A stretch of 5,155 nucleotides of DNA, taken from positions 16,118 through 21,272 of the forward strand of contig DHSB01000014.1 in the NCBI GenBank assembly GCA_002408385.1. The letters run 5' to 3'. The notes under the pieces are model-generated. The model was not told where the DNA came from. It saw only the letters and a list, made by a program, of their open reading frames with translations, and did not search any database. Made by a program: the position numbers and the translations under genes. The DNA comes from Myxococcales bacterium UBA5297 (GTDB lineage: Bacteria; Myxococcota; Myxococcia; Myxococcales; UBA5297). How positions within the stretch are numbered: the first letter of the stretch is position 1; the number at the start of each line of letters is the position of its first letter. This document shows positions 1 to 4,839 of the stretch, piece by piece.

Positions 1-768
1 CGGTGGGCTCGCCGACGGCTTGCCGAAGGGTTGGACCTTCGCCGGCAGCCCATCGACCGCGGCCTCGACCTCCGCGGCCGGCTTGCCCGTTCCGAAGATG
101 AGGTCGAAGGCTATCCCGCCGCTCGAGGTGGGGTCGGCCGAAGGCAGCGTGCTGATGACCTCGCCCAGGGACTTGAGGCGCTTGTTCAGCTCAGCGAGCC
201 CCTGGTCGAAGTCGGCGAGGTCGAAGTCGGCCCGCACCCTCATCAACGCGACGCCCTTCTTCACGTTCTCGCGAAGCCGGTGCTCCTCGTACTCGGTGAG
301 CACCGCGCGCACGCTCGCGTCGAGGCCGATCGCCTCGAGCGGGTCGGCCGGCGCCTTGGGCTTGCCCTCGCGCCGCGCGACGATGCGTCCGGCGAGCGCA
401 GCCGCCAGCTCCTCGGTCCCGCCCCGGCCCTCGCCCTCGTCGCCCGAGTGGAGCTCGGCGAGCACGCGCTGGAAGACCTCGATGACCTCCAGCAACAGAT
501 CGAGGACCTCGTCGTCGAGGCCGACCCGCCCCATCCGCACGTCGTCGAGAAGGTCCTCGGCGCAGTGCGAGAGGTGCGACATGCGGCGGACGCCGAACAT
601 GCCGGAGAGGCCCTTGAGCGAGTGCGCGGCGCGAAAGACGCGGTTGACGAGGTCGGGGTCCGGATCGTCGCGCTGCTCGCCGAGGAGCAGCAGCTCCTTC
701 GACAGGGTGTCGATGATCTCCTGGGCCTCGGAGATGAACTCGTTGAGAGCCTTCGGAGAGGAGGCCAT
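1..768 (-). CDS. cheA: Chemotaxis histidine kinase CheA, N-terminal part (partial, runs off left edge)
   Basis: The visible 256 residues are the front of a CheA kinase, the cytoplasmic kinase that autophosphorylates on a histidine and passes phosphate to CheY. Residues about 7-108 form an Hpt (P1) four-helix domain. The phosphorylation motif A48-H49-S50-L51-K52-G53 gives His49 as the phospho-acceptor. A charged Gly/Glu/Arg linker follows (about 108-142). A second conserved block (about 155-235) contains E-Y-E-E-H-R-L-R-E-N and G-E-V-I-S-T-L-P-S. It sits where P2 is found and resembles what I recall of myxobacterial CheA proteins (recognition only). The dimerisation, ATPase and CheW-like domains would lie beyond position 1. 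The ATG at 768 lies 6 nt after the cheY stop and has no obvious Shine-Dalgarno, so translation is probably coupled to cheY. The frame is open to the edge. Some other Hpt hybrid kinase remains possible, because no catalytic domain is in view. Confidence 0.88.
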   Translation of the reverse strand, partial: MASSPKALNEFISEAQEIIDTLSKELLLLGEQRDDPDPDLVNRVFRAAHSLKGLSGMFGVRRMSHLSHCAEDLLDDVRMGRVGLDDEVLDLLLEVIEVFQRVLAELHSGDEGEGRGGTEELAAALAGRIVARREGKPKAPADPLEAIGLDASVRAVLTEYEEHRLRENVKKGVALMRVRADFDLADFDQGLAELNKRLKSLGEVISTLPSADPTSSGGIAFDLIFGTGKPAAEVEAAVDGLPAKVQPFGKPSASPP

Positions 769-774
769 GGCCGG

Positions 775-1152
775 TCAGGGTTCGGGCAAAAGGTAGCGGC
801 GAACCAGCGCGATGAGCGCGTCAGGGTCGAAAGGCTTGGTCAGGTACTCGCTGGCGCCCAGGGCCAGCCCGCGGTTGCGGTCGACCTCTGAGCCCTCGGT
901 GCTGATGATGAACAGCGGGGTCTCGCGGTAGTTGGGGTTCTTCTTGAGGAAGCTGATCAGCTCGAGCCCGTTGATGTCCGGCATGTTGATGTCGGTGATG
1001 ATCAGGTCGAATCGATGGCGCGGCAGCACCTTGAGCGCCTCGAAGCCGCTCGCGGACTCGACGACGTTGAAGCCGTCGAGCTGTTCCAACGCGGCGACGA
1101 TGAACTCGCGCGTGCTCCTGGAATCGTCGACGACGAGCACCTTGAAGGGCAA
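775..1152 (-). CDS. cheY: CheY-type single-domain response regulator (TTG start)
   Basis: This is a 125-residue receiver domain with no output domain, the usual CheY length. It is predicted to take phosphate from the adjacent CheA. All conserved receiver positions are present: acidic pair D9-D10, phospho-acceptor D54 (in T-D-I-N-M-P-D), switch S84 (in I-I-S-T-E), aromatic Y103, and K106 followed by P107. I chose the TTG at 1152 because it begins just before the first beta strand (K-V-L-V-V-D-D) and has GGAG 6 nt upstream. The frame stays open upstream to an ATG at 1278. That would add 42 Arg/Pro-rich residues with no receiver homology, and it would begin upstream of the best candidate promoter. 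The gene is first in an operon with cheA, 6 nt away. It could act on a motor or as a general diffusible regulator; the sequence does not say which. The name is by family and is not a claim of orthology to a particular Che cluster. Confidence 0.92.
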   Translation of the reverse strand: MPFKVLVVDDSRSTREFIVAALEQLDGFNVVESASGFEALKVLPRHRFDLIITDINMPDINGLELISFLKKNPNYRETPLFIISTEGSEVDRNRGLALGASEYLTKPFDPDALIALVRRYLLPEP

Positions 1153-1159
1153 AGGAGGG

Positions 1160-1163
1160 CTCC
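1160..1163 (-). promoter_or_regulatory. Ribosome binding site fixing the TTG start of cheY
   Basis: On the minus strand GGAG stands 6 nt before the TTG at 1152. No ATG or GTG in this frame nearer the receiver fold has a comparable site. This supports the short, family-length product. Confidence 0.65.
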
Positions 1164-1210
1164 GGGCGGGTCGCGGCCCGCTCGATCTGGGGGCGCGTGA
1201 TTCGGCCGGA

Positions 1211-1239
1211 ATGCTACCAGCAAGGGGCTGAGGCGACAA
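1211..1239 (-). promoter_or_regulatory. Candidate sigma70 extended -10 promoter for cheY-cheA
   Basis: On the minus strand a TTGTCG hexamer (1239-1234, 4 of 6 to consensus) is separated by exactly 17 nt from TAGCAT (1216-1211, 4 of 6). A TGG immediately precedes it, matching the extended -10 TGn. Transcription would start near 1204, leaving a leader of about 50 nt before the TTG. This is read by eye; no transcription data support it. Confidence 0.45.
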
Positions 1240-1447
1240 AGAGTTCGGCCCGGCCCGCCGGCGTTTGCAGGCGCGCAATGCGCGATCGGCGACTCCGGAT
1301 CCCCAAGCGCGGGCCGAGGAGCGCCGGGATGCGCTCCCGCTCGTGGTTTCGGGGCAAGCGGCCAGCCGAGCGCCGGGCCTTCGGGCCTTGCTCGAAGACG
1401 GCCCACCGCCGCATGCTCACCTCAAGACCAGGAATGAGGATGCCGCC

Positions 1448-2023
1448 ATGACGCCCACGCTGCTGCTGCTTGTCGCCCTTGCCACACCGCCCAAGCTGCC
1501 CCCGAAGCTCGATCCTGCGCCCAAGCTCGAGTCCCCGAAGCTCCAAATCGAGCTGCCCGAGCTGCCCGACGCCGACGGCCTCGCGGGCCCGGCCAAGCCG
1601 CGCGAGCCCGACCTGCGCCGCGCCCCCAGCGATCTGAACGGCGCCGCCCGCAGCGGCTCGGCCCGGCTCGAGACCATCGTCCACGCCCGCGATTTCTCGG
1701 CGGGTGCCAAGGGCCGCGCCCCGCTCGGCCGCATCGACAGCTTCCTCGTCGAGGGCCTGCCCAGCAGCCTTCCGCCGTTCAAGAGCCTGCTGCGGCTGGT
1801 CTCGCCCGAGAGAGTCCCGGCCACGGTTCGCGTGCGCCTCGTCTCCCCGGGAGGAGAAGTGCTGCTCTCCTCGCGGGCCGAAGTCTCGTTCGGCTCGAAC
1901 GAGGTGATGGAGCTCGTCGTCGATTGGGAGGGCTTCCGGGCGATGAGCGAGGGCGACTACAAGGTGGTCGTCGACGTCGACGCGAAGACGAGCGAACACC
2001 CGCTCCCGCTCAAGGTGAAGTAG
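1448..2023 (+). CDS. Small exported protein of unknown function with PKL-repeat linker
   Basis: I do not recognise the family. The 191-residue product starts with a short hydrophobic stretch (L5-A12) ending in A10-L11-A12, a plausible signal peptidase I site. It lacks the usual basic residues before the hydrophobic core, so export is likely but not certain. Residues 14-40 are a Pro/Lys/Leu-rich linker with four P-K-L triplets (P15, P19, P25 and P30), then E-L-P-E-L-P. Residues about 45-95 look disordered. Residues about 98-191 alternate hydrophobic and charged positions (V-R-V-R-L-V-S-P-G-G-E-V-L-L and Y-K-V-V-V-D-V-D), as in a beta-sandwich or Ig-like fold. The ATG at 1448 was chosen for the GAGGA at 1436-1440, 7 nt upstream; the same frame is open back to 1265 but reads as junk. 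C/G-ending codons fit a real gene. No neighbour suggests a role. Confidence 0.75.
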   Translation: MTPTLLLLVALATPPKLPPKLDPAPKLESPKLQIELPELPDADGLAGPAKPREPDLRRAPSDLNGAARSGSARLETIVHARDFSAGAKGRAPLGRIDSFLVEGLPSSLPPFKSLLRLVSPERVPATVRVRLVSPGGEVLLSSRAEVSFGSNEVMELVVDWEGFRAMSEGDYKVVVDVDAKTSEHPLPLKVK

Positions 2024-2089
2024 CCCTCTTCCCGGCTCAAGTAAGGTGGGCGCATCGTCGAGCCGCACGGCTGCGACCGCGGTCCGGGG

Positions 2090-2115
2090 TTGGCCTCGAG
2101 CCCGTCGGGCGCCAA
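2090..2115. terminator. Weak hairpin between convergent genes, possible bidirectional terminator
   Basis: The 107-nt gap between the exported-protein gene and the PilZ gene contains TTGGC (2090-2094) pairing with GCCAA (2111-2115), with an inner GCCC/GGGC stem around a 3-nt loop and a 5-nt bulge on one side. Neither strand has a U-tract after it, so this is at best a weak terminator. A perfect 10-nt palindrome (GACCGCGGTC, 2075-2084) lies just beside it. Confidence 0.22.
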
Positions 2116-2130
2116 GCGCGACCGCGACCC

Positions 2131-2484
2131 TCAGGCTGGCCAGAAGCTCCTCGTGTCGTCGGCCCGCGCGATGAAGTCGCGGATGGCCGCCAGGCTCGCC
2201 TCGTCGATCGTGGTGAACTGCAGCCCCATCCCCGGGACCACGTGCTCGGGCTCGGCCGGTTCGCGCACCCAGACGACGACCGCGTCGGCGGCCACCTCGC
2301 CACCCTTGTCGACCGGGAAGCGAAGCCTCGCCGGCGAGCCACGCTGCAGCGGGGCGTAGGTGCGGATGAACAGCCCACCTTCGGACACGTTCATGGCCCG
2401 CGCGTAGAGCGTGATGCCGTCGGTCTCGCACCAGCACCGCGAACCTAGGGCAGCCCGGGGATACCTGCGCCGGTTGGCTAGCAT
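2131..2484 (-). CDS. PilZ-domain c-di-GMP-binding protein
   Basis: The 117-residue product is almost entirely one PilZ domain, a cytoplasmic receptor for cyclic di-GMP. Both ligand motifs are present: R-R-R-Y-P-R at 5-10, with R6 and R10 fitting RxxxR, and N32-V-S-E-G-G37 fitting (D/N)xSxxG. The strand G-G-L-F-I-R-T and the later P84-G-M-G-L-Q-F resemble the short Myxococcus paralogous PilZ subfamily (TIGR02266-like). With both motifs intact it is expected to bind c-di-GMP. It has no enzyme or output domain, so it must act through a partner that is not identifiable here. C17-W18-C19 near the N-terminus is unusual. I chose the ATG at 2484, which has GAGG 5 nt upstream. The frame continues up to a GTG at 2520, adding 12 residues without a comparable site. 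The gene is alone on its transcript and convergent with the upstream neighbour. Confidence 0.87.
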   Translation of the reverse strand: MLANRRRYPRAALGSRCWCETDGITLYARAMNVSEGGLFIRTYAPLQRGSPARLRFPVDKGGEVAADAVVVWVREPAEPEHVVPGMGLQFTTIDEASLAAIRDFIARADDTRSFWPA

Positions 2485-2489
2485 CTCCA

Positions 2490-2493
2490 CCTC
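2490..2493 (-). promoter_or_regulatory. Ribosome binding site deciding the PilZ gene start
   Basis: On the minus strand GAGG is followed by 5 nt and the ATG at 2484, inside a purine-rich run. This favours the ATG over the in-frame GTG codons further upstream, up to 2520. Confidence 0.55.
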
Positions 2494-2572
2494 ACGAATG
2501 CGCACTTGCGACCCGCGCACCCCCCGGGTTTGGCCAGCCCCCTTTTCAACGTCAATGTGAGCTTTGCGTCCG

Positions 2573-2602
2573 ATTGTACGGAATTGCAGCAGCGTTCATC
2601 AA
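2573..2602 (-). promoter_or_regulatory. Strong candidate sigma70 promoter for the PilZ gene
   Basis: On the minus strand TTGATG (2602-2597, 4 of 6 to consensus) is followed by an 18-nt spacer and TACAAT (2578-2573, 5 of 6). This is the best promoter match in the window. Transcription would begin near 2566, giving a leader of about 80 nt before the ATG at 2484. The local drop in GC content around 2540-2605, compared with the genes on either side, fits a promoter region. It lies downstream of the kinase gene stop, so the PilZ gene need not depend on readthrough. Confidence 0.5.
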
Positions 2603-2690
2603 GCGCTTCGACAAGCCTCCGCCCCCTGCGCGCCAGGCTCCCCATCGCCTCCGCGGCCGAGCGGCCCGCCCCGGCCTGCGGCGCAGCGAA

Positions 2691-3626
2691 TCAGGAGGCA
2701 GCGCGCAGCGCGCCAGGACCGAGGTCGTCGAACGCGGTCAGGTCCTTGAAGTGACCGAAGCGCTCGAAGATCTCCGGTTCGCTGACGGCGGTGAGCCGAT
2801 CGAGGCTAAAGCCCTCGATGGTGAACGACGCCATGACGCTGCCCATCACCAGCGCGCGGCGCAGCGACTTCTCCCCGAGGTCGTCGGCGTGGGCCAGATA
2901 GCCCATGAAGCCGCCGGCGAACGTGTCGCCCGCGCCCGTTGGATCGAAGACGTCGGCGATGGGGTAGCCAGGGGCGGTGAACGCCTTCTTGCCGTCGAAG
3001 AGGATCGCCCCGTACTCGCCGCGCTTGATGACGACGATCCGCGGGCCCATCGAGGTAATCGCGCGGGCGGCGCGCACGATGTTCTGCTCGCCGGCGAGCT
3101 GGCGGGCCTCTGCGTCGTTGACGAAGAGCAGATCGACCCGCTCGAGCGTCTTCTTGAGCGCGTCGAGCTTGCCGTTGATCCAAAAGTTCATCGTGTCGGC
3201 GGCGACGAGCTTGGGCCTCTCGATCTGATCGAGGACCCGAGACTGGAGCACCGGGTCGATGTTGCCGAGGAAGACGTAGGGCGAATTGCGGCAGCGCTCG
3301 GGCAGCTCAGGCTCGAAGTGCTCGAAGACGTTGAGCTGGGTGTCGAGCGTCTGGGCATCGTTGAGGCTCGTCGAATAGCGCCCTTTCCAGCGAAAGGTGC
3401 GTCCGGGCCGCCGGGCGAGACCCGAGAGGTCGATGCCGCGGCCTTCGAGCAGCCTGACGTGCGCTTCCGGAAAGTCCTCGCCGACGACCGCGACCACCTT
3501 GACCGGCGCGAGGTAGGAGGCGGACATCGAAAAGTAGGTCGCCGAGCCGCCGAGGATCTCATCGCGAACGCCAAAGGGCGTCTCGACCGAATCGAGGGCG
3601 ACCGAACCGACCACGAGCACACACAT
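2691..3626 (-). CDS. PfkB-family sugar/nucleoside kinase, substrate unknown, paired with mtnP
   Basis: This 311-residue protein is a ribokinase/PfkB-fold kinase, which moves phosphate from ATP to a hydroxyl of a sugar or nucleoside in the cytoplasm. The N-terminal glycine signature is at 24-30 (I-L-G-G-S-A-T), followed by V-V-G-E-D-F at 47-52. The N170-D-A-E173 motif for metal/phosphate binding is present. The C-terminal signature D228-P-T-G-A-G-D-T-F-A-G-G gives the anion hole (231-233) and catalytic base D234. I recall this subfamily (S-V-A-L-D-S-V-E-T-P-F-G start, D-T-M-N-F-W-I centre) as annotated only 'sugar kinase'. The ATG at 3626 is chosen because the fold begins there and AAGGGG stands 6 nt upstream; the 80 codons before it overlap mtnP and look like noise. 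It lies 65 nt after mtnP on the same strand, which suggests a nucleoside or ribose-type substrate in salvage. That is inference only; specificity cannot be read from these motifs. Confidence 0.9.
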   Translation of the reverse strand: MCVLVVGSVALDSVETPFGVRDEILGGSATYFSMSASYLAPVKVVAVVGEDFPEAHVRLLEGRGIDLSGLARRPGRTFRWKGRYSTSLNDAQTLDTQLNVFEHFEPELPERCRNSPYVFLGNIDPVLQSRVLDQIERPKLVAADTMNFWINGKLDALKKTLERVDLLFVNDAEARQLAGEQNIVRAARAITSMGPRIVVIKRGEYGAILFDGKKAFTAPGYPIADVFDPTGAGDTFAGGFMGYLAHADDLGEKSLRRALVMGSVMASFTIEGFSLDRLTAVSEPEIFERFGHFKDLTAFDDLGPGALRAAS

Positions 3627-3632
3627 GACAGA

Positions 3633-3672
3633 CCCCTTCTCCTCAAAGGGCGAGCGCCCGTTACTTGGGCGC
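3633..3672 (-). promoter_or_regulatory. Leader with competing short hairpins ahead of the kinase gene
   Basis: Read on the minus strand, the mtnP-kinase gap holds four consecutive complementary segments. GCGCCC (3672-3667) pairs with GGGCGC (3659-3654). Its GGGC part can instead pair with GCCC (3651-3648). CCCTT (3650-3646) can pair with AAGGG (3638-3634), which overlaps the likely ribosome binding site AAGGGG. The three pairings exclude each other in turn, as in an attenuator or a translation switch. The stems are only 6, 4 and 5 bp, so chance in GC-rich sequence is a real alternative. Confidence 0.3.
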
Positions 3673-3691
3673 GTTTCTCCGTCTTCCGGAT

Positions 3692-4621
3692 TTACCGGGC
3701 GGCCACGGCCTTCTTCGCGCGACGCGGGCGGGTCGCGGGCTTGCGGCTCTTCTTGGCCACAGGCTTGGGCAGGTGGCGCCCGATGAGCAGCGCGAGCTTC
3801 TTGTAGGTGGCCGCTGGGACGACCTCGGGCGAGGTCATCACGGCGTTGGCGAGCGCATTGCCGCACCCGCAGGTGCGCTCGCCGGAGAGACGCGCGACCG
3901 CCTGCCGAATCACCTCGCGGGCGCCGACGACGTTCTTGCGCATCACCTCGACCACCGCCTCGGCGGTCACGTCGTCCTCCGACTCGTGCCAGCAGTCATA
4001 GTCGGTGGTCAGGGCCACGTTCGCGTAGCAGATCTCCGCCTCGCGGGCGAGCCGGGCCTCGGGCACCGCGGTCATCCCGATGACGTCGATTCCCCAGCTC
4101 CGGTAGCGCTCGCTCTCCGCGCGGGTCGAAAACTGCGGGCCCTCGATGCACAGCGAGGTGCCGCCCTTATGGAAGACGACCCCGGCGGCGCCAGCCGACT
4201 CGGCGAGCACCCCGACGAGCTGCGGACAGACCGGGTCGGCGAGCTGGACGTGGGCGACGATCCCGTCGCCGAAGAAGGTCTGCGGCCGCTGCCGGGTCCA
4301 GTCGACGAACTGATCGACGATGACCATGTGGCCCGGCGCGATGTGCTCGCGCATCGAGCCGACCGCGCTGAACGAGAGGATCCGCTCGACACCGAGCTTC
4401 TTGAAACCCCAGATGTTCGCCCGCGAGTTGAGCTCGGTCGGCGAGAACCGGTGGCCCCGGCCGTGCCTCGGCAGAAAGGCGAGCCGCACGCCGCCGAGCT
4501 CGCCGACGAGGAAGGCGTCCGAAGGGGCGCCAAACGGCGTCCGGACGCACACCTCTCGAACCTTGGAGAGGCCCGGCAACTCGTACAGACCACTGCCGCC
4601 GATGACACCGATTGTCTGCAT
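3692..4621 (-). CDS. mtnP: S-methyl-5'-thioadenosine phosphorylase
   Basis: This enzyme splits methylthioadenosine with phosphate into adenine and 5-methylthioribose-1-phosphate, recycling the by-product of spermidine synthesis. The 309 residues match the trimeric purine phosphorylase family throughout. The phosphate-binding G8-G-S-G11 and P51-R-H-G-R-G-H57 are present, as are G154-T-S-L-C-I-E-G-P-Q-F-S-T (154-166) and M183-T-A-V-P-E. The base-recognition pair D207-Y-D209, within T-T-D-Y-D-C-W, is typical of 6-aminopurine (MTA) enzymes; PNPs have Asn. C251-G-C253 matches the CxC seen in some archaeal MTAPs. Residues 286-309 form an extra basic tail not needed for the fold. The ATG at 4621 lies directly before the first strand; its upstream GGGA (6 nt) is a weak ribosome site. 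It heads a likely operon with the downstream kinase. A broader adenosine/MTA phosphorylase specificity cannot be excluded. Confidence 0.94.
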   Translation of the reverse strand: MQTIGVIGGSGLYELPGLSKVREVCVRTPFGAPSDAFLVGELGGVRLAFLPRHGRGHRFSPTELNSRANIWGFKKLGVERILSFSAVGSMREHIAPGHMVIVDQFVDWTRQRPQTFFGDGIVAHVQLADPVCPQLVGVLAESAGAAGVVFHKGGTSLCIEGPQFSTRAESERYRSWGIDVIGMTAVPEARLAREAEICYANVALTTDYDCWHESEDDVTAEAVVEVMRKNVVGAREVIRQAVARLSGERTCGCGNALANAVMTSPEVVPAATYKKLALLIGRHLPKPVAKKSRKPATRPRRAKKAVAAR

Positions 4622-4642
4622 CCGTCTTCCCGCGCGCGCCCG

Positions 4643-4655
4643 CTGAGGGGCTCAG
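4643..4655 (-). other. Small hairpin in the mtnP leader
   Basis: The sequence CTGAG-GGG-CTCAG on the plus strand (CTGAG-CCC-CTCAG in the minus-strand transcript) forms a perfect 5-bp stem with a 3-nt loop, between the candidate mtnP promoter and its start codon. It has no U-tract after it in the transcript, so it is not a terminator. It may stabilise the leader or be incidental. Confidence 0.3.
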
Positions 4656-4667
4656 AAAACCGCCCAC

Positions 4668-4696
4668 CTTCTAACACTTGAACCCTGGCCAATCAA
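4668..4696 (-). promoter_or_regulatory. Candidate extended -10 promoter for mtnP and the kinase gene
   Basis: On the minus strand TTGATT (4696-4691, 4 of 6) is followed by a 17-nt spacer and TAGAAG (4673-4668, 4 of 6), with TGT directly before it as an extended -10. Transcription would start near 4661, about 40 nt before the ATG at 4621. The arrangement matches the one proposed for cheY (17-nt spacer, TGn-TAGnAn). Confidence 0.4.
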
Positions 4697-4773
4697 CGAC
4701 AGCGGCAAGCCCGAAGCCACTTTCGTCCGAGGCGCGCCGCCTGTGCCGTGGGCCGCCCGGTCTGTCGGCCGCG

Positions 4774-4782
4774 TGCTATCGT
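4774..4782 (+). promoter_or_regulatory. Possible extended -10 element for the lipoprotein gene
   Basis: TGC followed by TATCGT (4 of 6, keeping the first, second and last bases of the -10) lies about 58 nt before the ATG. No acceptable -35 hexamer stands at the usual distance, so it would have to work as an extended -10 promoter or with an activator. It lies in a 218-nt divergent gap (4622-4839) that otherwise shows only the mtnP promoter side and an 8-nt palindrome (GGCGCGCC, 4731-4738). Confidence 0.3.
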
Positions 4783-4839
4783 CCGCGCGACAACAAGGGC
4801 CCGAAATCTGGCTTGATCCGACTAACTCCGGAGTCATCC

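Larger units (their letters stand above)
1153..1447. other. Divergent intergenic region between cheY and the exported-protein gene
   Basis: About 295 nt separate the two divergent starts. It holds the candidate cheY promoter and a small inverted repeat at 1272-1284 (CGCGC-AAT-GCGCG) that could be an operator half-site pair or chance in GC-rich DNA. I could not find a convincing -35/-10 pair for the plus-strand gene. Open frames across this stretch have no recognisable protein features. Confidence 0.6.

Noticed and set aside
31..891. Long plus-strand open frame (286 codons) opposite cheA
   Set aside because: It is antisense to a clear Hpt/CheA coding frame. Its translation is Arg/Leu/Ala/Val-rich without motifs, as expected from the complement of a GC-rich gene.
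1272..1284. Inverted repeat CGCGC-AAT-GCGCG as an operator
   Set aside because: A 5-bp GC-only stem is expected by chance in this composition, and it has no second copy near a promoter. It is mentioned only as part of the intergenic region.
1214..2437. Minus-strand open frame of 407 codons opposite the exported protein and overlapping the PilZ gene
   Set aside because: It overlaps two better-supported genes, has low-complexity Arg/Ala/Gly/Leu composition and no family features. The plus-strand gene has a good ribosome site and fitting codon use.
2550..2555. TTGACG hexamer as a second -35 for the PilZ gene
   Set aside because: The hexamer is 5 of 6 to consensus, but no -10-like sequence lies 16-18 nt downstream (CAAACC at 17 nt).
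2603..2690. GC-rich inverted repeats after the kinase gene stop (for example GGCC-GCTC-GGCC)
   Set aside because: The stems are short and no U-tract follows in the transcript. I could not support a terminator.
2574..3806. Plus-strand open frame of 410 codons opposite the PfkB kinase
   Set aside because: It is a shadow of the kinase frame. The minus-strand frame carries all PfkB signatures, whereas this one has none.
3665..4681. Plus-strand open frame of 338 codons opposite mtnP
   Set aside because: It is a complement artefact of a highly conserved gene, with no recognisable motifs and no plausible ribosome site noted.
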